DNA from: Bacillus sp. T3
Lineage (GTDB): Bacteria > Bacillota > Bacilli > Bacillales > Cytobacillaceae
DNA length: 64,000 bases
Assembly (NCBI RefSeq): GCF_033449965.1
Contig: NZ_CP137761.1
Location: 1 to 64,000, forward strand
Direction: 5' to 3'
Each line of letters starts with the position of its first letter. Within the stretch, counting starts at the first letter, position 1. The translations under genes were made by a program, and so were the position numbers. Shown here in pieces: positions 1 to 12,426 of the stretch. Under the pieces are notes generated by a model. It ran no database searches. It saw nothing but the letters and a program-made list of their open reading frames with translations, and was not told the origin of the DNA.

Positions 1-5008
<5,008 letters not shown>

Positions 5009-5080
5009 TTGATTTAGCTCAAAAATGTTACGTTGGCTAGTGTATTATAACCAAAGTTATAAGCACTAAAATTTATTATT

Positions 5081-5116
5081 GTTGACGTTTGTTTGTTTAG
5101 TTTTCAAAGAACAATT
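5081..5116 (-). promoter_or_regulatory. rrn leader: boxA-like antitermination site and 5' strand of 16S stalk
   Basis: On the minus strand the leader reads GTTCTTTGAAAACTAAAC, a boxA-like element of the kind used for rRNA antitermination in Bacillus. The adjoining bases 5081-5104 are complementary to 3379-3404 downstream of 16S (17 contiguous base pairs plus a second 6-bp block). The same segment therefore also forms the 16S processing stalk. Confidence 0.65.
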
Positions 5117-5146
5117 TTCTTGTTATCGCTCAGAGGCGACTTTATT

Positions 5147-5175
5147 AATATAACATGTCGTGTTAATCATGTCAA
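5147..5175 (-). promoter_or_regulatory. rrn promoter P2 (sigma-A)
   Basis: On the minus strand, TTGACA (5175-5170), a 17-nt spacer and TATATT (5152-5147) form a near-consensus sigma-A promoter. The predicted start is a G just after AATAAA, consistent with the GTP-initiated rRNA promoters known in Bacillus. It lies about 140 nt upstream of the 16S 5' end. Confidence 0.85.
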
Positions 5176-5221
5176 CATCATTTTTCTCAATCAATGTTGT
5201 TGCTCAGCAGCGACGTTTATT

Positions 5222-5250
5222 AATATACCAAGTTCTATTATATAAGTCAA
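5222..5250 (-). promoter_or_regulatory. rrn promoter P1 (sigma-A)
   Basis: On the minus strand, TTGACT (5250-5245), a 17-nt spacer and TATATT (5227-5222) form a second strong promoter 75 bp upstream of P2. Both are followed by the same initial sequence (AATAAA, then GTCGC), so the tandem pair looks duplicated. The -35 box lies only 10 bp beyond the stop codon of the small gene at 5261-5500. Confidence 0.85.
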
Positions 5251-5260
5251 CAAGTTTTAT

Positions 5261-5500
5261 TCATTTTTCTTTTACCTTTTTCATCTGCCTTATTTTTGAT
5301 GGCATATAATGAAAGCATTCAACAGGTGAAGCCACTCTCTTAAACAGGGAAAACAATATTTTGTAACGGTCTTTCATTGCCTGTTTAACTAGATGTTCAA
5401 TTCGTTCATCCTGTAAATCAAATAAAATTTCATCCAGCTCTCGCTTAATCAAATATCTTATTTCTTGTTCCTCTTGTCCTGAAATGATCATTCCTATCAT
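5261..5500 (-). CDS. small conserved-type hypothetical protein, 79 aa
   Basis: An open frame of 79 residues with a good ribosome-binding site (AAGGAGTG, 8 nt before ATG). The product is charged and helical: an N-terminal hydrophobic MIGMII stretch, then acidic and basic helices (QEEQEIRYLIKRELDEIL), and a lysine-rich tail. There is no signal peptide, membrane span or metal motif. I do not recognise the family. It is divergent from pdaB and co-directional with the rrn operon, with no terminator between, so read-through into rRNA is possible. A role beside the sporulation genes is conceivable from position only. Confidence 0.65.
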   Translation of the reverse strand: MIGMIISGQEEQEIRYLIKRELDEILFDLQDERIEHLVKQAMKDRYKILFSLFKRVASPVECFHYMPSKIRQMKKVKEK

Positions 5501-5630
5501 AGTAACACTCCTTATATATGGTTTTTATTTTTTGTAGTGTTTTCCATATTTGGTTTTTTTATTAGCAAATAATCATATCGGCTATTTTGGAGCATAGGAT
5601 AGGATTGAGCGATGGGACGAGGTGAAGAGG

Positions 5631-6383
5631 ATGAAATTCTTTTTCGTATTAAACGGTAAAACCATTAAGCATTTAGTATTAATAATGATTGCAGCCTTTT
5701 TTACAGCCTTTTTTATGTATATGGAGAACATCTTCCATCTTGCAGTATTTACAACTAAAGATGGTCCAAAGGCCATTTATAAAGGTGAAAAAGATGTGGC
5801 TCTAACCTTTAATATTGGTTGGGGTGATGAAAAAGCTGAGCCCATACTTGATATTTTAAAAAAGGAAAATGTTAAGTCTGCAACCTTTTTCCTTTCTGGA
5901 TCATGGGCTGAAAGACATCCTGATCTTGTTGAGAGAATTGTAAAGGATGGTTTTGAGATTGGCATATTGGGGTATTCCTACCAAGATTATTCTGAGCTAG
6001 AGGAAGCGAAGATTAAAAAGGATCTTTTATTAGCCCAAGAAGTATTTAAAAAATTAAATGTTAAAGGGATTGAGCTTGCACGGGCACCAACTGGCCAATT
6101 TGATCAAAGGTCATTGAAGATTGCTACACAATATGGGTATTCCTTTGTTCATTGGAGCATCGACTCCAAAGATTGGACAAATCCAGGTGTAGAACAAATA
6201 ACGAAAAATGTAGCAAAGGCAAAAAAAGGGGATATTATCCTATTACATGCCTCCGATTCTGCAAAACAAACTGCAAAAGCAATACCGAATATATTAGCCG
6301 AACTAAAAAAGAAGGGATTAAAGCTTGTCTCTGTATCAGAAATGATCGCCAACGGAACTACACAGTCCTCTGAGGTAAACTAA
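5631..6383 (+). CDS. pdaB: PdaB-type polysaccharide deacetylase family sporulation protein
   Basis: This 250-residue NodB-homology protein is anchored by an N-terminal membrane segment (about residues 10-30). The family acts at the spore envelope, and pdaB mutants of B. subtilis cannot keep spores stable. Visible motifs are TFNIGWGDE (residues 59-67, motif 1), GYSYQDY (motif 2), APTGQF (motif 3), DSKDW (motif 4) and LLHAS (motif 5). The first catalytic Asp is Asn and the motif-2 histidines are missing, so classical metal-dependent deacetylation is doubtful; PdaB proteins are known to deviate here. Start: ATG 5631 with AGGTG at 5620-5624; a GTG at 5622 is the alternative. It is convergent with kbaA. 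Confidence 0.9.
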   Translation: MKFFFVLNGKTIKHLVLIMIAAFFTAFFMYMENIFHLAVFTTKDGPKAIYKGEKDVALTFNIGWGDEKAEPILDILKKENVKSATFFLSGSWAERHPDLVERIVKDGFEIGILGYSYQDYSELEEAKIKKDLLLAQEVFKKLNVKGIELARAPTGQFDQRSLKIATQYGYSFVHWSIDSKDWTNPGVEQITKNVAKAKKGDIILLHASDSAKQTAKAIPNILAELKKKGLKLVSVSEMIANGTTQSSEVN

Positions 6384-6396
6384 TTAATAAACCTTT

Positions 6397-6437
6397 AAAA
6401 AAATGGAGCTGATATTTGGTCAGCTCCATTTTTCTTG
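6397..6437. terminator. bidirectional terminator between pdaB and kbaA
   Basis: A 12-bp perfect stem (6401-6412 with 6420-6431, core ATGGAGCTGA) and a 7-nt loop, with A-run before and T-run after. It can stop transcription from both convergent genes. Confidence 0.9.
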
Positions 6438-6439
6438 TT

Positions 6440-7069
6440 TCAGGCCTTTTGAGCATTATTTCGTTGTAATTGGGAAGTTTCATTAAGCTTATGGAGAATT
6501 AAAAGCTGATAGGCATTACACACTAGAAGTGGAATTAACATTAAATACAACCAGCTGTGTTCATTAACTCGTAATACTGGCATCCATTCAATAACTGTAA
6601 TAACAACCATAAAAAATAACGCAGGAACAAAAGCTTCTTTATTGGTTTGCTTTGCTTTTTGCCAGGCAAATAACAGACCGAATAGTAAAACAAATACTCC
6701 TAATACAATATAGGAAAGATAGCTTTCTCCTTTCTCAGCGTAAAATAAGTAACGAAAATAAATTAAATCGAATACAACAAAACCTACCAATACTAATTGA
6801 ACACGATTCCAAAGCTTAACACTTCGAAATATTCCCAATCCAAATCGATGTATCGTTAAGTAAGCAAAAAAACCCATTTGACTAAGCAAACTAAAAATAA
6901 GACCAATCCCCATTAACCAAAACAATACTGATAGGATTTCTAACCATTCAAAATGAGTAAAGAATGGTTCAAATTCATCCCAGCGTACAATGAAGCCAAC
7001 TATTCCAGTGGTTAATGCCCCAATCAATAAGGTTGAAAAAAATAATTTGACCAAATTTCGGCTATTCAC
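6440..7069 (-). CDS. kbaA: KbaA, KinB-signalling pathway activation protein
   Basis: An integral membrane protein of about 209 residues with roughly six hydrophobic spans and a short polar C-terminus ending NNAQKA. In B. subtilis KbaA is required for KinB histidine kinase activity in the sporulation phosphorelay. Recognition rests on the SRNLVKLFFSTLLIGALTTG start, overall topology and position between gerD and pdaB. I chose GTG 7069 because GGGGA lies 8 nt upstream; the frame stays open to 7108 (TTG, then ATG 7105), but those have no clear ribosome-binding site. B. subtilis KbaA is 198 residues. Confidence 0.85.
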   Translation of the reverse strand: MNSRNLVKLFFSTLLIGALTTGIVGFIVRWDEFEPFFTHFEWLEILSVLFWLMGIGLIFSLLSQMGFFAYLTIHRFGLGIFRSVKLWNRVQLVLVGFVVFDLIYFRYLFYAEKGESYLSYIVLGVFVLLFGLLFAWQKAKQTNKEAFVPALFFMVVITVIEWMPVLRVNEHSWLYLMLIPLLVCNAYQLLILHKLNETSQLQRNNAQKA

Positions 7070-7203
7070 GACTTTTCCCCATACTAAATTAAGTAATCGT
7101 TGCATCAACGAATACTTATTCTATAGTGTTATTAGCATAACAATCCTTCTCTACTTTAAATTGTACCAACCAAATTTTGAAAAATCTAGATATTCACATC
7201 AAA

Positions 7204-7234
7204 TGAATAATTATCGTCCATCTTTCTCAATCTA
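7204..7234 (+). promoter_or_regulatory. possible sigma-G promoter of gerD
   Basis: TGAATA (7204-7209), an 18-nt spacer and CAATCTA (7228-7234) resemble the forespore sigma-G consensus, 5 of 7 in the -10 box. gerD is a sigma-G gene in B. subtilis, so the position is reasonable. The match is only moderate. Confidence 0.35.
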
Positions 7235-7268
7235 TAAGTAAGAATTGCTATGTGAAGGGAGCCTCAAA

Positions 7269-7841
7269 ATGAAAATGCAGTCAAAATTGCTCCTCCCCTT
7301 TTGCTTAGTTTTTATTATTTCTGGCTGCGCGGAATCTCAAGCTCAAGGTGGACAACTTGATTATGAAGAAACTAAAAAAATGGTCGTCGACATCTTAAAA
7401 ACCGATGATGGTAAAAATGCCATTAAAGAGGTCATGTCTGACGATAAACTAAAGCAACAATTAATAATGGATCAAACCGTTGTAAAAGAAGTTATTGAGC
7501 AAACGTTGACCTCAGATAAAGGCATGGAATTTTGGAAAAAGGCGTATGAAGATCCAAAATTTGCTGAAGGTATTGCCAAAAGCATGAAAACGGAGAATGA
7601 AGGTTTGTTGAAAAACCTTATGAATGATCCAGATTACCGTGGTAAATTAGTGGAAATTATGAAAGACCCCGAACTTCAAAAAGAGGTTCAGGATACATTA
7701 AAAAGCAATGAATATCGTGAGCATATACAAAAAATCGTCAGTGAAACTTTTGAAAGCCCACTTTTTAAAGCAAAAATTCAAGATCTCCTCATTAAAGCTG
7801 CAGATGAGGTAAAAGCCGGTAAGAGTGAAGGCGAAGCCTAA
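7269..7841 (+). CDS. gerD: GerD, spore germination lipoprotein
   Basis: A 190-residue lipoprotein: signal peptide MKMQSKLLLPFCLVFIISGC with lipobox ISGC, then a highly charged, helical coiled-coil-like region rich in K, E and D. GerD sits in the spore inner membrane and is needed to assemble germinant receptors into germinosome clusters. Features typical of the family include the DDGKNAI, EFWKKAYEDP and LMNDPDY segments. The ATG at 7269 follows GAAGGGA by 8 nt. It stands alone on the plus strand, convergent with salA, and ends at a shared terminator. B. subtilis GerD has 185 residues. Confidence 0.93.
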   Translation: MKMQSKLLLPFCLVFIISGCAESQAQGGQLDYEETKKMVVDILKTDDGKNAIKEVMSDDKLKQQLIMDQTVVKEVIEQTLTSDKGMEFWKKAYEDPKFAEGIAKSMKTENEGLLKNLMNDPDYRGKLVEIMKDPELQKEVQDTLKSNEYREHIQKIVSETFESPLFKAKIQDLLIKAADEVKAGKSEGEA

Positions 7842-7860
7842 GAATTAATGAAAAATCTCC

Positions 7861-7898
7861 AAAAAATAAAGCCTCCTTGAAGGAGGCTTTATTTTTTT
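7861..7898. terminator. bidirectional terminator between gerD and salA
   Basis: The inverted repeat AAATAAAGCCTCC / GGAGGCTTTATTT with a TTGA-type loop is flanked by A- and T-runs. It serves both convergent genes. Confidence 0.9.
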
Positions 7899-7902
7899 CA
7901 GT

Positions 7903-8958
7903 TTATTTCTCAATGATTCCTGCAATCTTTTGGGCAATATCCAAATAGATTTTGCCGAGCTTATGATCCTCTTGATAAATAGAAGGAGCAAAATCTTCTT
8001 CATTCCAATCAGGCTGTCCTAGTGGCAGTTGACCAAGTAGGGTCGTCTGTAACTCTTCCGCTAGCTTCTCTCCACCACCACGGCCAAAGATATATTCCTT
8101 ATCGCCTGTTTTTTCACTTTCAAAATAAGACATATTTTCGATTACACCAATCACTTCATGATCGGTTTTAATGGCCATTGCACCTGCACGTGCAGCAACA
8201 AAGGCTGCTGTTGGATGCGGAGTCGTAATGATGACTTCTTTACATGCCGGCAACATCGAATGAACGTCTAAGGCAACATCTCCTGTGCCTGGAGGTAAAT
8301 CAAGCAGTAAATAATCGAGTTCGCCCCATTTTACTTCATTAAAGAAACTGTTTAACATTTTACCAAGCATTGGACCACGCCAAATAATCGGAGCATTATC
8401 CTCGACAAAGAATCCCATCGAAATTACTTTAACACCAAAGCGGTCGACAGGAAGAATTTTTTCGTTCTGAATAGCAGGTCGAGTTGTAATTCCCATCATA
8501 TCCGGAACACTAAATCCGTAAATATCCGCATCAACTAATCCAACCTTTTTCCCTAGCCGAGCCAAAGATACTGCCAAGTTAACCGACACAGTTGATTTCC
8601 CGACACCGCCTTTACCGCTCGCAATCGCGATAAACGTTGTTTTACTGTTAGGTGATAGCAATCCTTCTTCTTCTGGGGAGGCTTCGGCACGGAATTTTGC
8701 TAATACTTCTTCAGGGAGTTCACTAAAACGCAACCCAACTGTGTTAGCTCCCTCTTGTTTCAACAAAGAAACAATTTCCGATTGTAGTTGAAGCTGTTCT
8801 GCTGTTCCTGTTTTAGCAATAGCCACTTTAACACTGACATGGCCTTTTTCTGCATTGATCTTAACCTCTTGAATCGCATTGACTTCCTCAAGCGTTCTAT
8901 GTAAAAAAGGTTCCTTTACTCCGTTTAAAAGTTCGACAACTTTTGCTTCTGACAACAT
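7903..8958 (-). CDS. salA: SalA, Mrp/NBP35-type P-loop ATPase
   Basis: A 351-residue protein with an N-terminal MIP18/DUF59-like domain (about 1-95) and a ParA/MinD-like ATPase domain containing the deviant Walker A GKGGVGKST (about 115-123) and DLPPGTGD. In B. subtilis SalA represses scoC and so raises exoprotease expression. The iron-sulfur CxxC seen in ApbC/Mrp carriers after ENMSYF is absent: the segment reads ENMSYFESEKTGDKEYIFG. That matches SalA rather than a cluster carrier. It lies between gerD and cwlD as in Bacillus, preceded by a 135-bp gap. Confidence 0.92.
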   Translation of the reverse strand: MLSEAKVVELLNGVKEPFLHRTLEEVNAIQEVKINAEKGHVSVKVAIAKTGTAEQLQLQSEIVSLLKQEGANTVGLRFSELPEEVLAKFRAEASPEEEGLLSPNSKTTFIAIASGKGGVGKSTVSVNLAVSLARLGKKVGLVDADIYGFSVPDMMGITTRPAIQNEKILPVDRFGVKVISMGFFVEDNAPIIWRGPMLGKMLNSFFNEVKWGELDYLLLDLPPGTGDVALDVHSMLPACKEVIITTPHPTAAFVAARAGAMAIKTDHEVIGVIENMSYFESEKTGDKEYIFGRGGGEKLAEELQTTLLGQLPLGQPDWNEEDFAPSIYQEDHKLGKIYLDIAQKIAGIIEK

Positions 8959-9069
8959 TCAAAAACACCCACCTTGTGTATTCATTTCCAATTCATCATA
9001 TACCATAATTAACTAAATTAACAGTTAAGTGAATCACTTTTGATAGATGAGAATGGTTTTTCCAGCAAA

Positions 9070-9095
9070 GAAAAAAAGAAGGCTTTTCACCTTCT
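9070..9095 (-). terminator. terminator at the end of cwlD
   Basis: On the minus strand AGAAGG-TGAAAAG-CCTTCT is followed by seven T. The 5' arm overlaps the last bases of the cwlD stop codon region, so the stop and the hairpin are fused. Confidence 0.7.
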
Positions 9096-9813
9096 ATTCT
9101 GCTTCTTTTAATTCTTTTTCAGTCGTAAAGTAACGAATAATTCCTTTATAAATTGATGCTGCAATCTTTTCCTGATATTGGTCCTGCTTTAAGTTATTTT
9201 TTTCTGCTGGATTTGATAAGAAACCTATTTCAACTAAAGCACCAGGTTTTTTCGCATGTTTTAATATATAGACATGATGAATTGATTTCGCCTGTCGGTC
9301 TGTATTATTTAGATTTTTCCGTAATTCATCTTGGATAAATTTTGCTGCTCGTTCATTTTCGTTTTTTTGTGGTGCGTAAAAGGTTTGGGCACCGCTCCAC
9401 CGTGGTGATGGAATTGAGTTCAAGTGAACACTTATAAATAAATCAGCCTCTGACTCATTGATCATCTTTAAGCGCGTTTTTAAATCCTCCACTTTTCTGC
9501 GGCTATATCCCTTCGTGTCTTCATCTGCTAAATCCCGATCTTCTTCTCGAGTCATAATGACAAGTGCACCCTGTTCTTGAAGGTATTCCCGGAGCTTTAA
9601 TGATACATCTAAAGCAATATCCTTTTCTAAAGCCTTTTTATCCCCAGCTCCGCCATCTGGACCACCGTGGCCAGGATCAACGAGAATAATTTTTCCACTC
9701 AACGGAAGATTCCACGACTTCCATGAGTCATCCTCCCTGAAGTCATACTGTAGAATGAAAAATAAAGTAATCAGCCCGAGGGCAAATCCACTGATTTTTA
9801 ATTTTCGTTTCAT
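9094..9813 (-). CDS. cwlD: CwlD, N-acetylmuramoyl-L-alanine amidase (Amidase_3)
   Basis: A 239-residue exported amidase with an N-terminal hydrophobic segment (KISGFALGLITLFFIL), then an Amidase_3 domain: ILVDPGHGGPDGGAGD with zinc His, an ALEKDIALDV glutamate, LFISVHLNS with the second His, and LVEIGFLSN with the catalytic Glu. CwlD removes peptide from muramic acid so that muramic delta-lactam can form in spore cortex peptidoglycan, which is needed for germination. Start: ATG 9813 behind GGGAGGGAG; an upstream in-frame ATG (9864) has no ribosome-binding site. B. subtilis CwlD has 237 residues. Confidence 0.93.
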   Translation of the reverse strand: MKRKLKISGFALGLITLFFILQYDFREDDSWKSWNLPLSGKIILVDPGHGGPDGGAGDKKALEKDIALDVSLKLREYLQEQGALVIMTREEDRDLADEDTKGYSRRKVEDLKTRLKMINESEADLFISVHLNSIPSPRWSGAQTFYAPQKNENERAAKFIQDELRKNLNNTDRQAKSIHHVYILKHAKKPGALVEIGFLSNPAEKNNLKQDQYQEKIAASIYKGIIRYFTTEKELKEAE

Positions 9814-9934
9814 GTGTCGTGCTGCTCCCTCCCGCCTGTCCTTATAATTCACTATATGGGACATACAGGGGCTTTAGAACAGCAAAACAGTTAGACAATA
9901 CACCCTTTATCGGAAATCAATAATAGCCTTTTTT

Positions 9935-10384
9935 TCAATGAAGCCGGAGCTTATATCGTCTTTCTCCCTTCGTAAACCCTTCTCTAAACCAATGATCTAC
10001 ATAGGCCTCGCAGAGATAAAACAAAGATTCACTATGGATTCCCTCATCATATAAGCCATGACCCCAATACAGGATAAAATTATATAAGGTATCGGATAAA
10101 TGTTTTAGCTCCTCCTCGCAGCGTGTTCGGACCTGCTTTAACTCCTCACCAAAATAGCCAAACCGGCTCATCCGGGCACCTAATAAATATCCTTCAATCG
10201 CGATATCGTAACACGCCTCTTCCATTCCTGCCTTCATTAAAACACTAGAGGCAATCCTCGATGAACCAAAATATTGCTTCACACTTGTTTTCAGCATTTG
10301 TATAGATAAATCACGAAGTACGGTTCGCTCATATTTTATTTGCTTTTCTCGTTTTTTCTCTTTAAACGTTGTTATCAAGGTCAT
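9935..10384 (-). CDS. ybaK: YbaK, DUF2521 family protein
   Basis: A 149-residue cytoplasmic protein with no known activity. It starts MTLITTFKEKKREKQ at 10384 behind AAAGGAGTG and ends RRYKLRLH. The sequence is mixed helical with aromatic-rich C-terminal stretches (YNFILYWGHGLYDEG, LCEAYVDHWFREGF). It resembles the DUF2521 family to which B. subtilis YbaK belongs, and occupies the same place upstream of cwlD, but here the neighbour toward rpsI differs (amidase, cupin, ferritin). Assignment is by position and remembered family features. Confidence 0.75.
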   Translation of the reverse strand: MTLITTFKEKKREKQIKYERTVLRDLSIQMLKTSVKQYFGSSRIASSVLMKAGMEEACYDIAIEGYLLGARMSRFGYFGEELKQVRTRCEEELKHLSDTLYNFILYWGHGLYDEGIHSESLFYLCEAYVDHWFREGFTKGERRYKLRLH

Positions 10385-10577
10385 AAAATCTACACTCCTT
10401 TGAAAGTAGTCTTTATCCTTCACACAGGAGAAATACAAGAATTATTTAGCATTATGTTTCCAATTTTAATGGGTAAAATCGGAAAATTTAATTCGGTGAA
10501 TTTTAGCATAAATTGATTCCTGTTTTAAAAACTATTAAGGATGCTTAATAGGGAAATTTTTTTGAAAGGAGGGCAAA

Positions 10578-11288
10578 ATGAAAAACCTAATTATTTTAGT
10601 CACTAGTATTGTTTTTCTTCTACAATTTGACCCTCATCCTTCAAAAGCAGAAGGTAACTCCATTAATAATGAGGAAAAAATGGCGGAGGGCATTCCTAGT
10701 TCTGCCTCAGTTCAAGGTCAGCATATCTTGATGACAAGAGCGGAGTTTAAGAATTGGCTATATAAACAACATGTAACAAGGAAGATTGATTTAATTCAAC
10801 AGCATCATACCTGGCTTCCTTCCTATAAGCATTTCAATGGGGCCAACCATTTTACGATGTTGAGCGGGATGGAAAATTATCATAAACAACAAATGGGCTG
10901 GAAAAATATTGCCCAAAATATTACAACCTTTCCTGATGGAAAAATTGCTGTTTCCCGGCCATTTAACATTCCTCCAGATGGGACCATTGGATCCAAAGCG
11001 AATGAGAATGGAATTGCGATTGAGCATGTGGGAAATTTTGATGTTGGTCACGATGTGATGACAGAGGAACAAAAGGAAACAATTGTCTATCTCAATGCCT
11101 TGCTCTGTATCAAATTTGGCTTGGACCCTTCCATCGACACTATTACCTATCATCATTGGTGGAGCTTAAAGAATGGCGAAAGAGTGTTAGATAAAGGTCC
11201 TGATTATAATGTAAAAACGTGTCCTGGGGCAGGCTTTTTTGGGGAAATTCAACCGAAAATGCGAAAACATACTTTTATCCGCTTATAG
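10578..11288 (+). CDS. secreted N-acetylmuramoyl-L-alanine amidase (Amidase_2 fold)
   Basis: A 236-residue protein with a signal peptide (about residues 1-24, ending SKA-EG) and a good ribosome-binding site (GAAAGGAGGG). The Amidase_2/peptidoglycan-recognition signature is visible: QQHHTW with His76/His77, GIAIEH (residues 145-150), YHHWW with His192/His193, and TCPG with Cys215, which supply the zinc ligands of this fold. It probably cuts the bond between muramic acid and stem peptide outside the cell. It is divergent from ybaK and is not part of the usual Bacillus order here. No cell-wall binding repeat is present, so it is a stand-alone catalytic domain. Confidence 0.8.
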   Translation: MKNLIILVTSIVFLLQFDPHPSKAEGNSINNEEKMAEGIPSSASVQGQHILMTRAEFKNWLYKQHVTRKIDLIQQHHTWLPSYKHFNGANHFTMLSGMENYHKQQMGWKNIAQNITTFPDGKIAVSRPFNIPPDGTIGSKANENGIAIEHVGNFDVGHDVMTEEQKETIVYLNALLCIKFGLDPSIDTITYHHWWSLKNGERVLDKGPDYNVKTCPGAGFFGEIQPKMRKHTFIRL

Positions 11289-11402
11289 TCCGGAAAAAGG
11301 AAGAGATAGTAGGTTTGATGAAATAGTTTATTTAACCTGATTGCCGAATGAAGAGTGCATATAGAGGTTCCAACAAAATTGTATTTACTCATTTTCTTTT
11401 AT

Positions 11403-11440
11403 TTACAAAAAGACTCCCAACCAAGTGGTGGGAGTCTTTG
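11403..11440 (-). terminator. terminator of the cupin gene
   Basis: On the minus strand AAAGACTCCCACC-ACTT-GGTTGGGAGTC is followed by TTTTTG. A single bulge is present. It lies about 110 nt after the cupin stop; on the plus strand it has no good T-run. Confidence 0.7.
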
Positions 11441-11457
11441 TCAGAATGTGGTCAAAA
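11438..11457 (+). repeat. left copy of imperfect direct repeat flanking the cupin/ferritin module
   Basis: This 20-nt element matches 13172-13191 at 17 of 20 positions, including the perfect 11-mer AATGTGGTCAA. It lies just after a terminator hairpin, as does the other copy. The pair encloses the cupin and ferritin genes. An attachment-site or integrase-remnant origin is inference. Confidence 0.5.
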
Positions 11458-11552
11458 ATAACACACCCTTGTTAAACTTTCTAGCATTAGAATAAATTCT
11501 TGAAGAACGCCTAAAGCGTTTATCGCCCTTTTAACATCCTATGATTCTTCAT

Positions 11553-12197
11553 TCACCAAAAATTGTGCGTGTCGCAGCCATTCGTCTGAGTCCTACCATT
11601 AATAATGGTATTTCCATATTTATGACCTTTACCTTCTTCCGCAGCCATTGCATCTGACTTAGTTACATGAACGGTTCCACGTGGATGCTGTGGTGGTGCA
11701 TATATGGAATAAAGTTTTAGAGGAATATTTCCGATATTGGTTACATTATGCCATGTTCCAGCGGGAACCATTATTGCTGAATCATCTTTGATTCTTCTTT
11801 CAAAATTCAGATTCCCTTTACTATTCCCCATTTGAACAATCCCCTCACCTTGTTCAACACGCAAGAATTGATCAACGTGAGGATGTATTTCTAACCCAAT
11901 ATCTTCCCCTGCTTTAAGACTCATCAATGTAACCTGCAAATGTTTTCCTGTCCATAAAGCTGTACGATACGTATTGTTTTGTTTTGATGCCTCATTGATG
12001 TTAATAACGAATGGTTTAGGACCATAATCTGTTAGCAAAGCATTTCCATTACTATTAGGTAATCTTAATGCATGAAATCTGTTTGCATAAATATTGGCTG
12101 GATAATCCCAGTAATCAGACTGTCTTGCATAATTATTCATTGGTATATTTTCATAATAAGGATATTGGTGCGGATAGTTATAAGGAACATAGTACAT
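11553..12197 (-). CDS. cupin-domain protein with tyrosine/proline/asparagine-rich N-terminus
   Basis: A 214-residue protein. Residues 1-45 are rich in Y, N and P (YYVPYNYPHQYPYYENIP), recalling spore-coat or surface proteins. Residues about 80-170 form a cupin barrel: motif 1 GLEIHPHVDQFLRVEQGEG with His105 and His107 but Gln110 where the metal-binding Glu usually sits, and motif 2 VPAGTWHNVTN with His150. The polar tail ends CDTHNFW. Start ATG 12197 follows GGATGGAG; a GTG at 12215 is possible. Enzyme activity is unknown. It is divergent from the ferritin gene and absent from the B. subtilis order. Confidence 0.75.
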   Translation of the reverse strand: MYYVPYNYPHQYPYYENIPMNNYARQSDYWDYPANIYANRFHALRLPNSNGNALLTDYGPKPFVININEASKQNNTYRTALWTGKHLQVTLMSLKAGEDIGLEIHPHVDQFLRVEQGEGIVQMGNSKGNLNFERRIKDDSAIMVPAGTWHNVTNIGNIPLKLYSIYAPPQHPRGTVHVTKSDAMAAEEGKGHKYGNTIINGRTQTNGCDTHNFW

Positions 12198-12426
12198 TTT
12201 TCTCCATCCTCTCACACTTTACTAATCAGGTAATGAAATCACCTAATTCTTACCTTAAATACTATGCAATATGAAATAGCATGAATAGGCACAGACCCAT
12301 ATCTTTATGTAACTGGGTTATTTCCTGTGAATTTCCTAAATTAATATTCTTATGACGAAACATTTTAATTAACACTTATATACTATAAGAAGGATAAAAC
12401 ATCTTGGGGTTAGGAGAGAAGAGTAC

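Noticed and set aside
7204..7234. Strong sigma-G promoter call for gerD
   Set aside because: Only 5 of 7 bases match in the -10 box; kept as a low-confidence feature.
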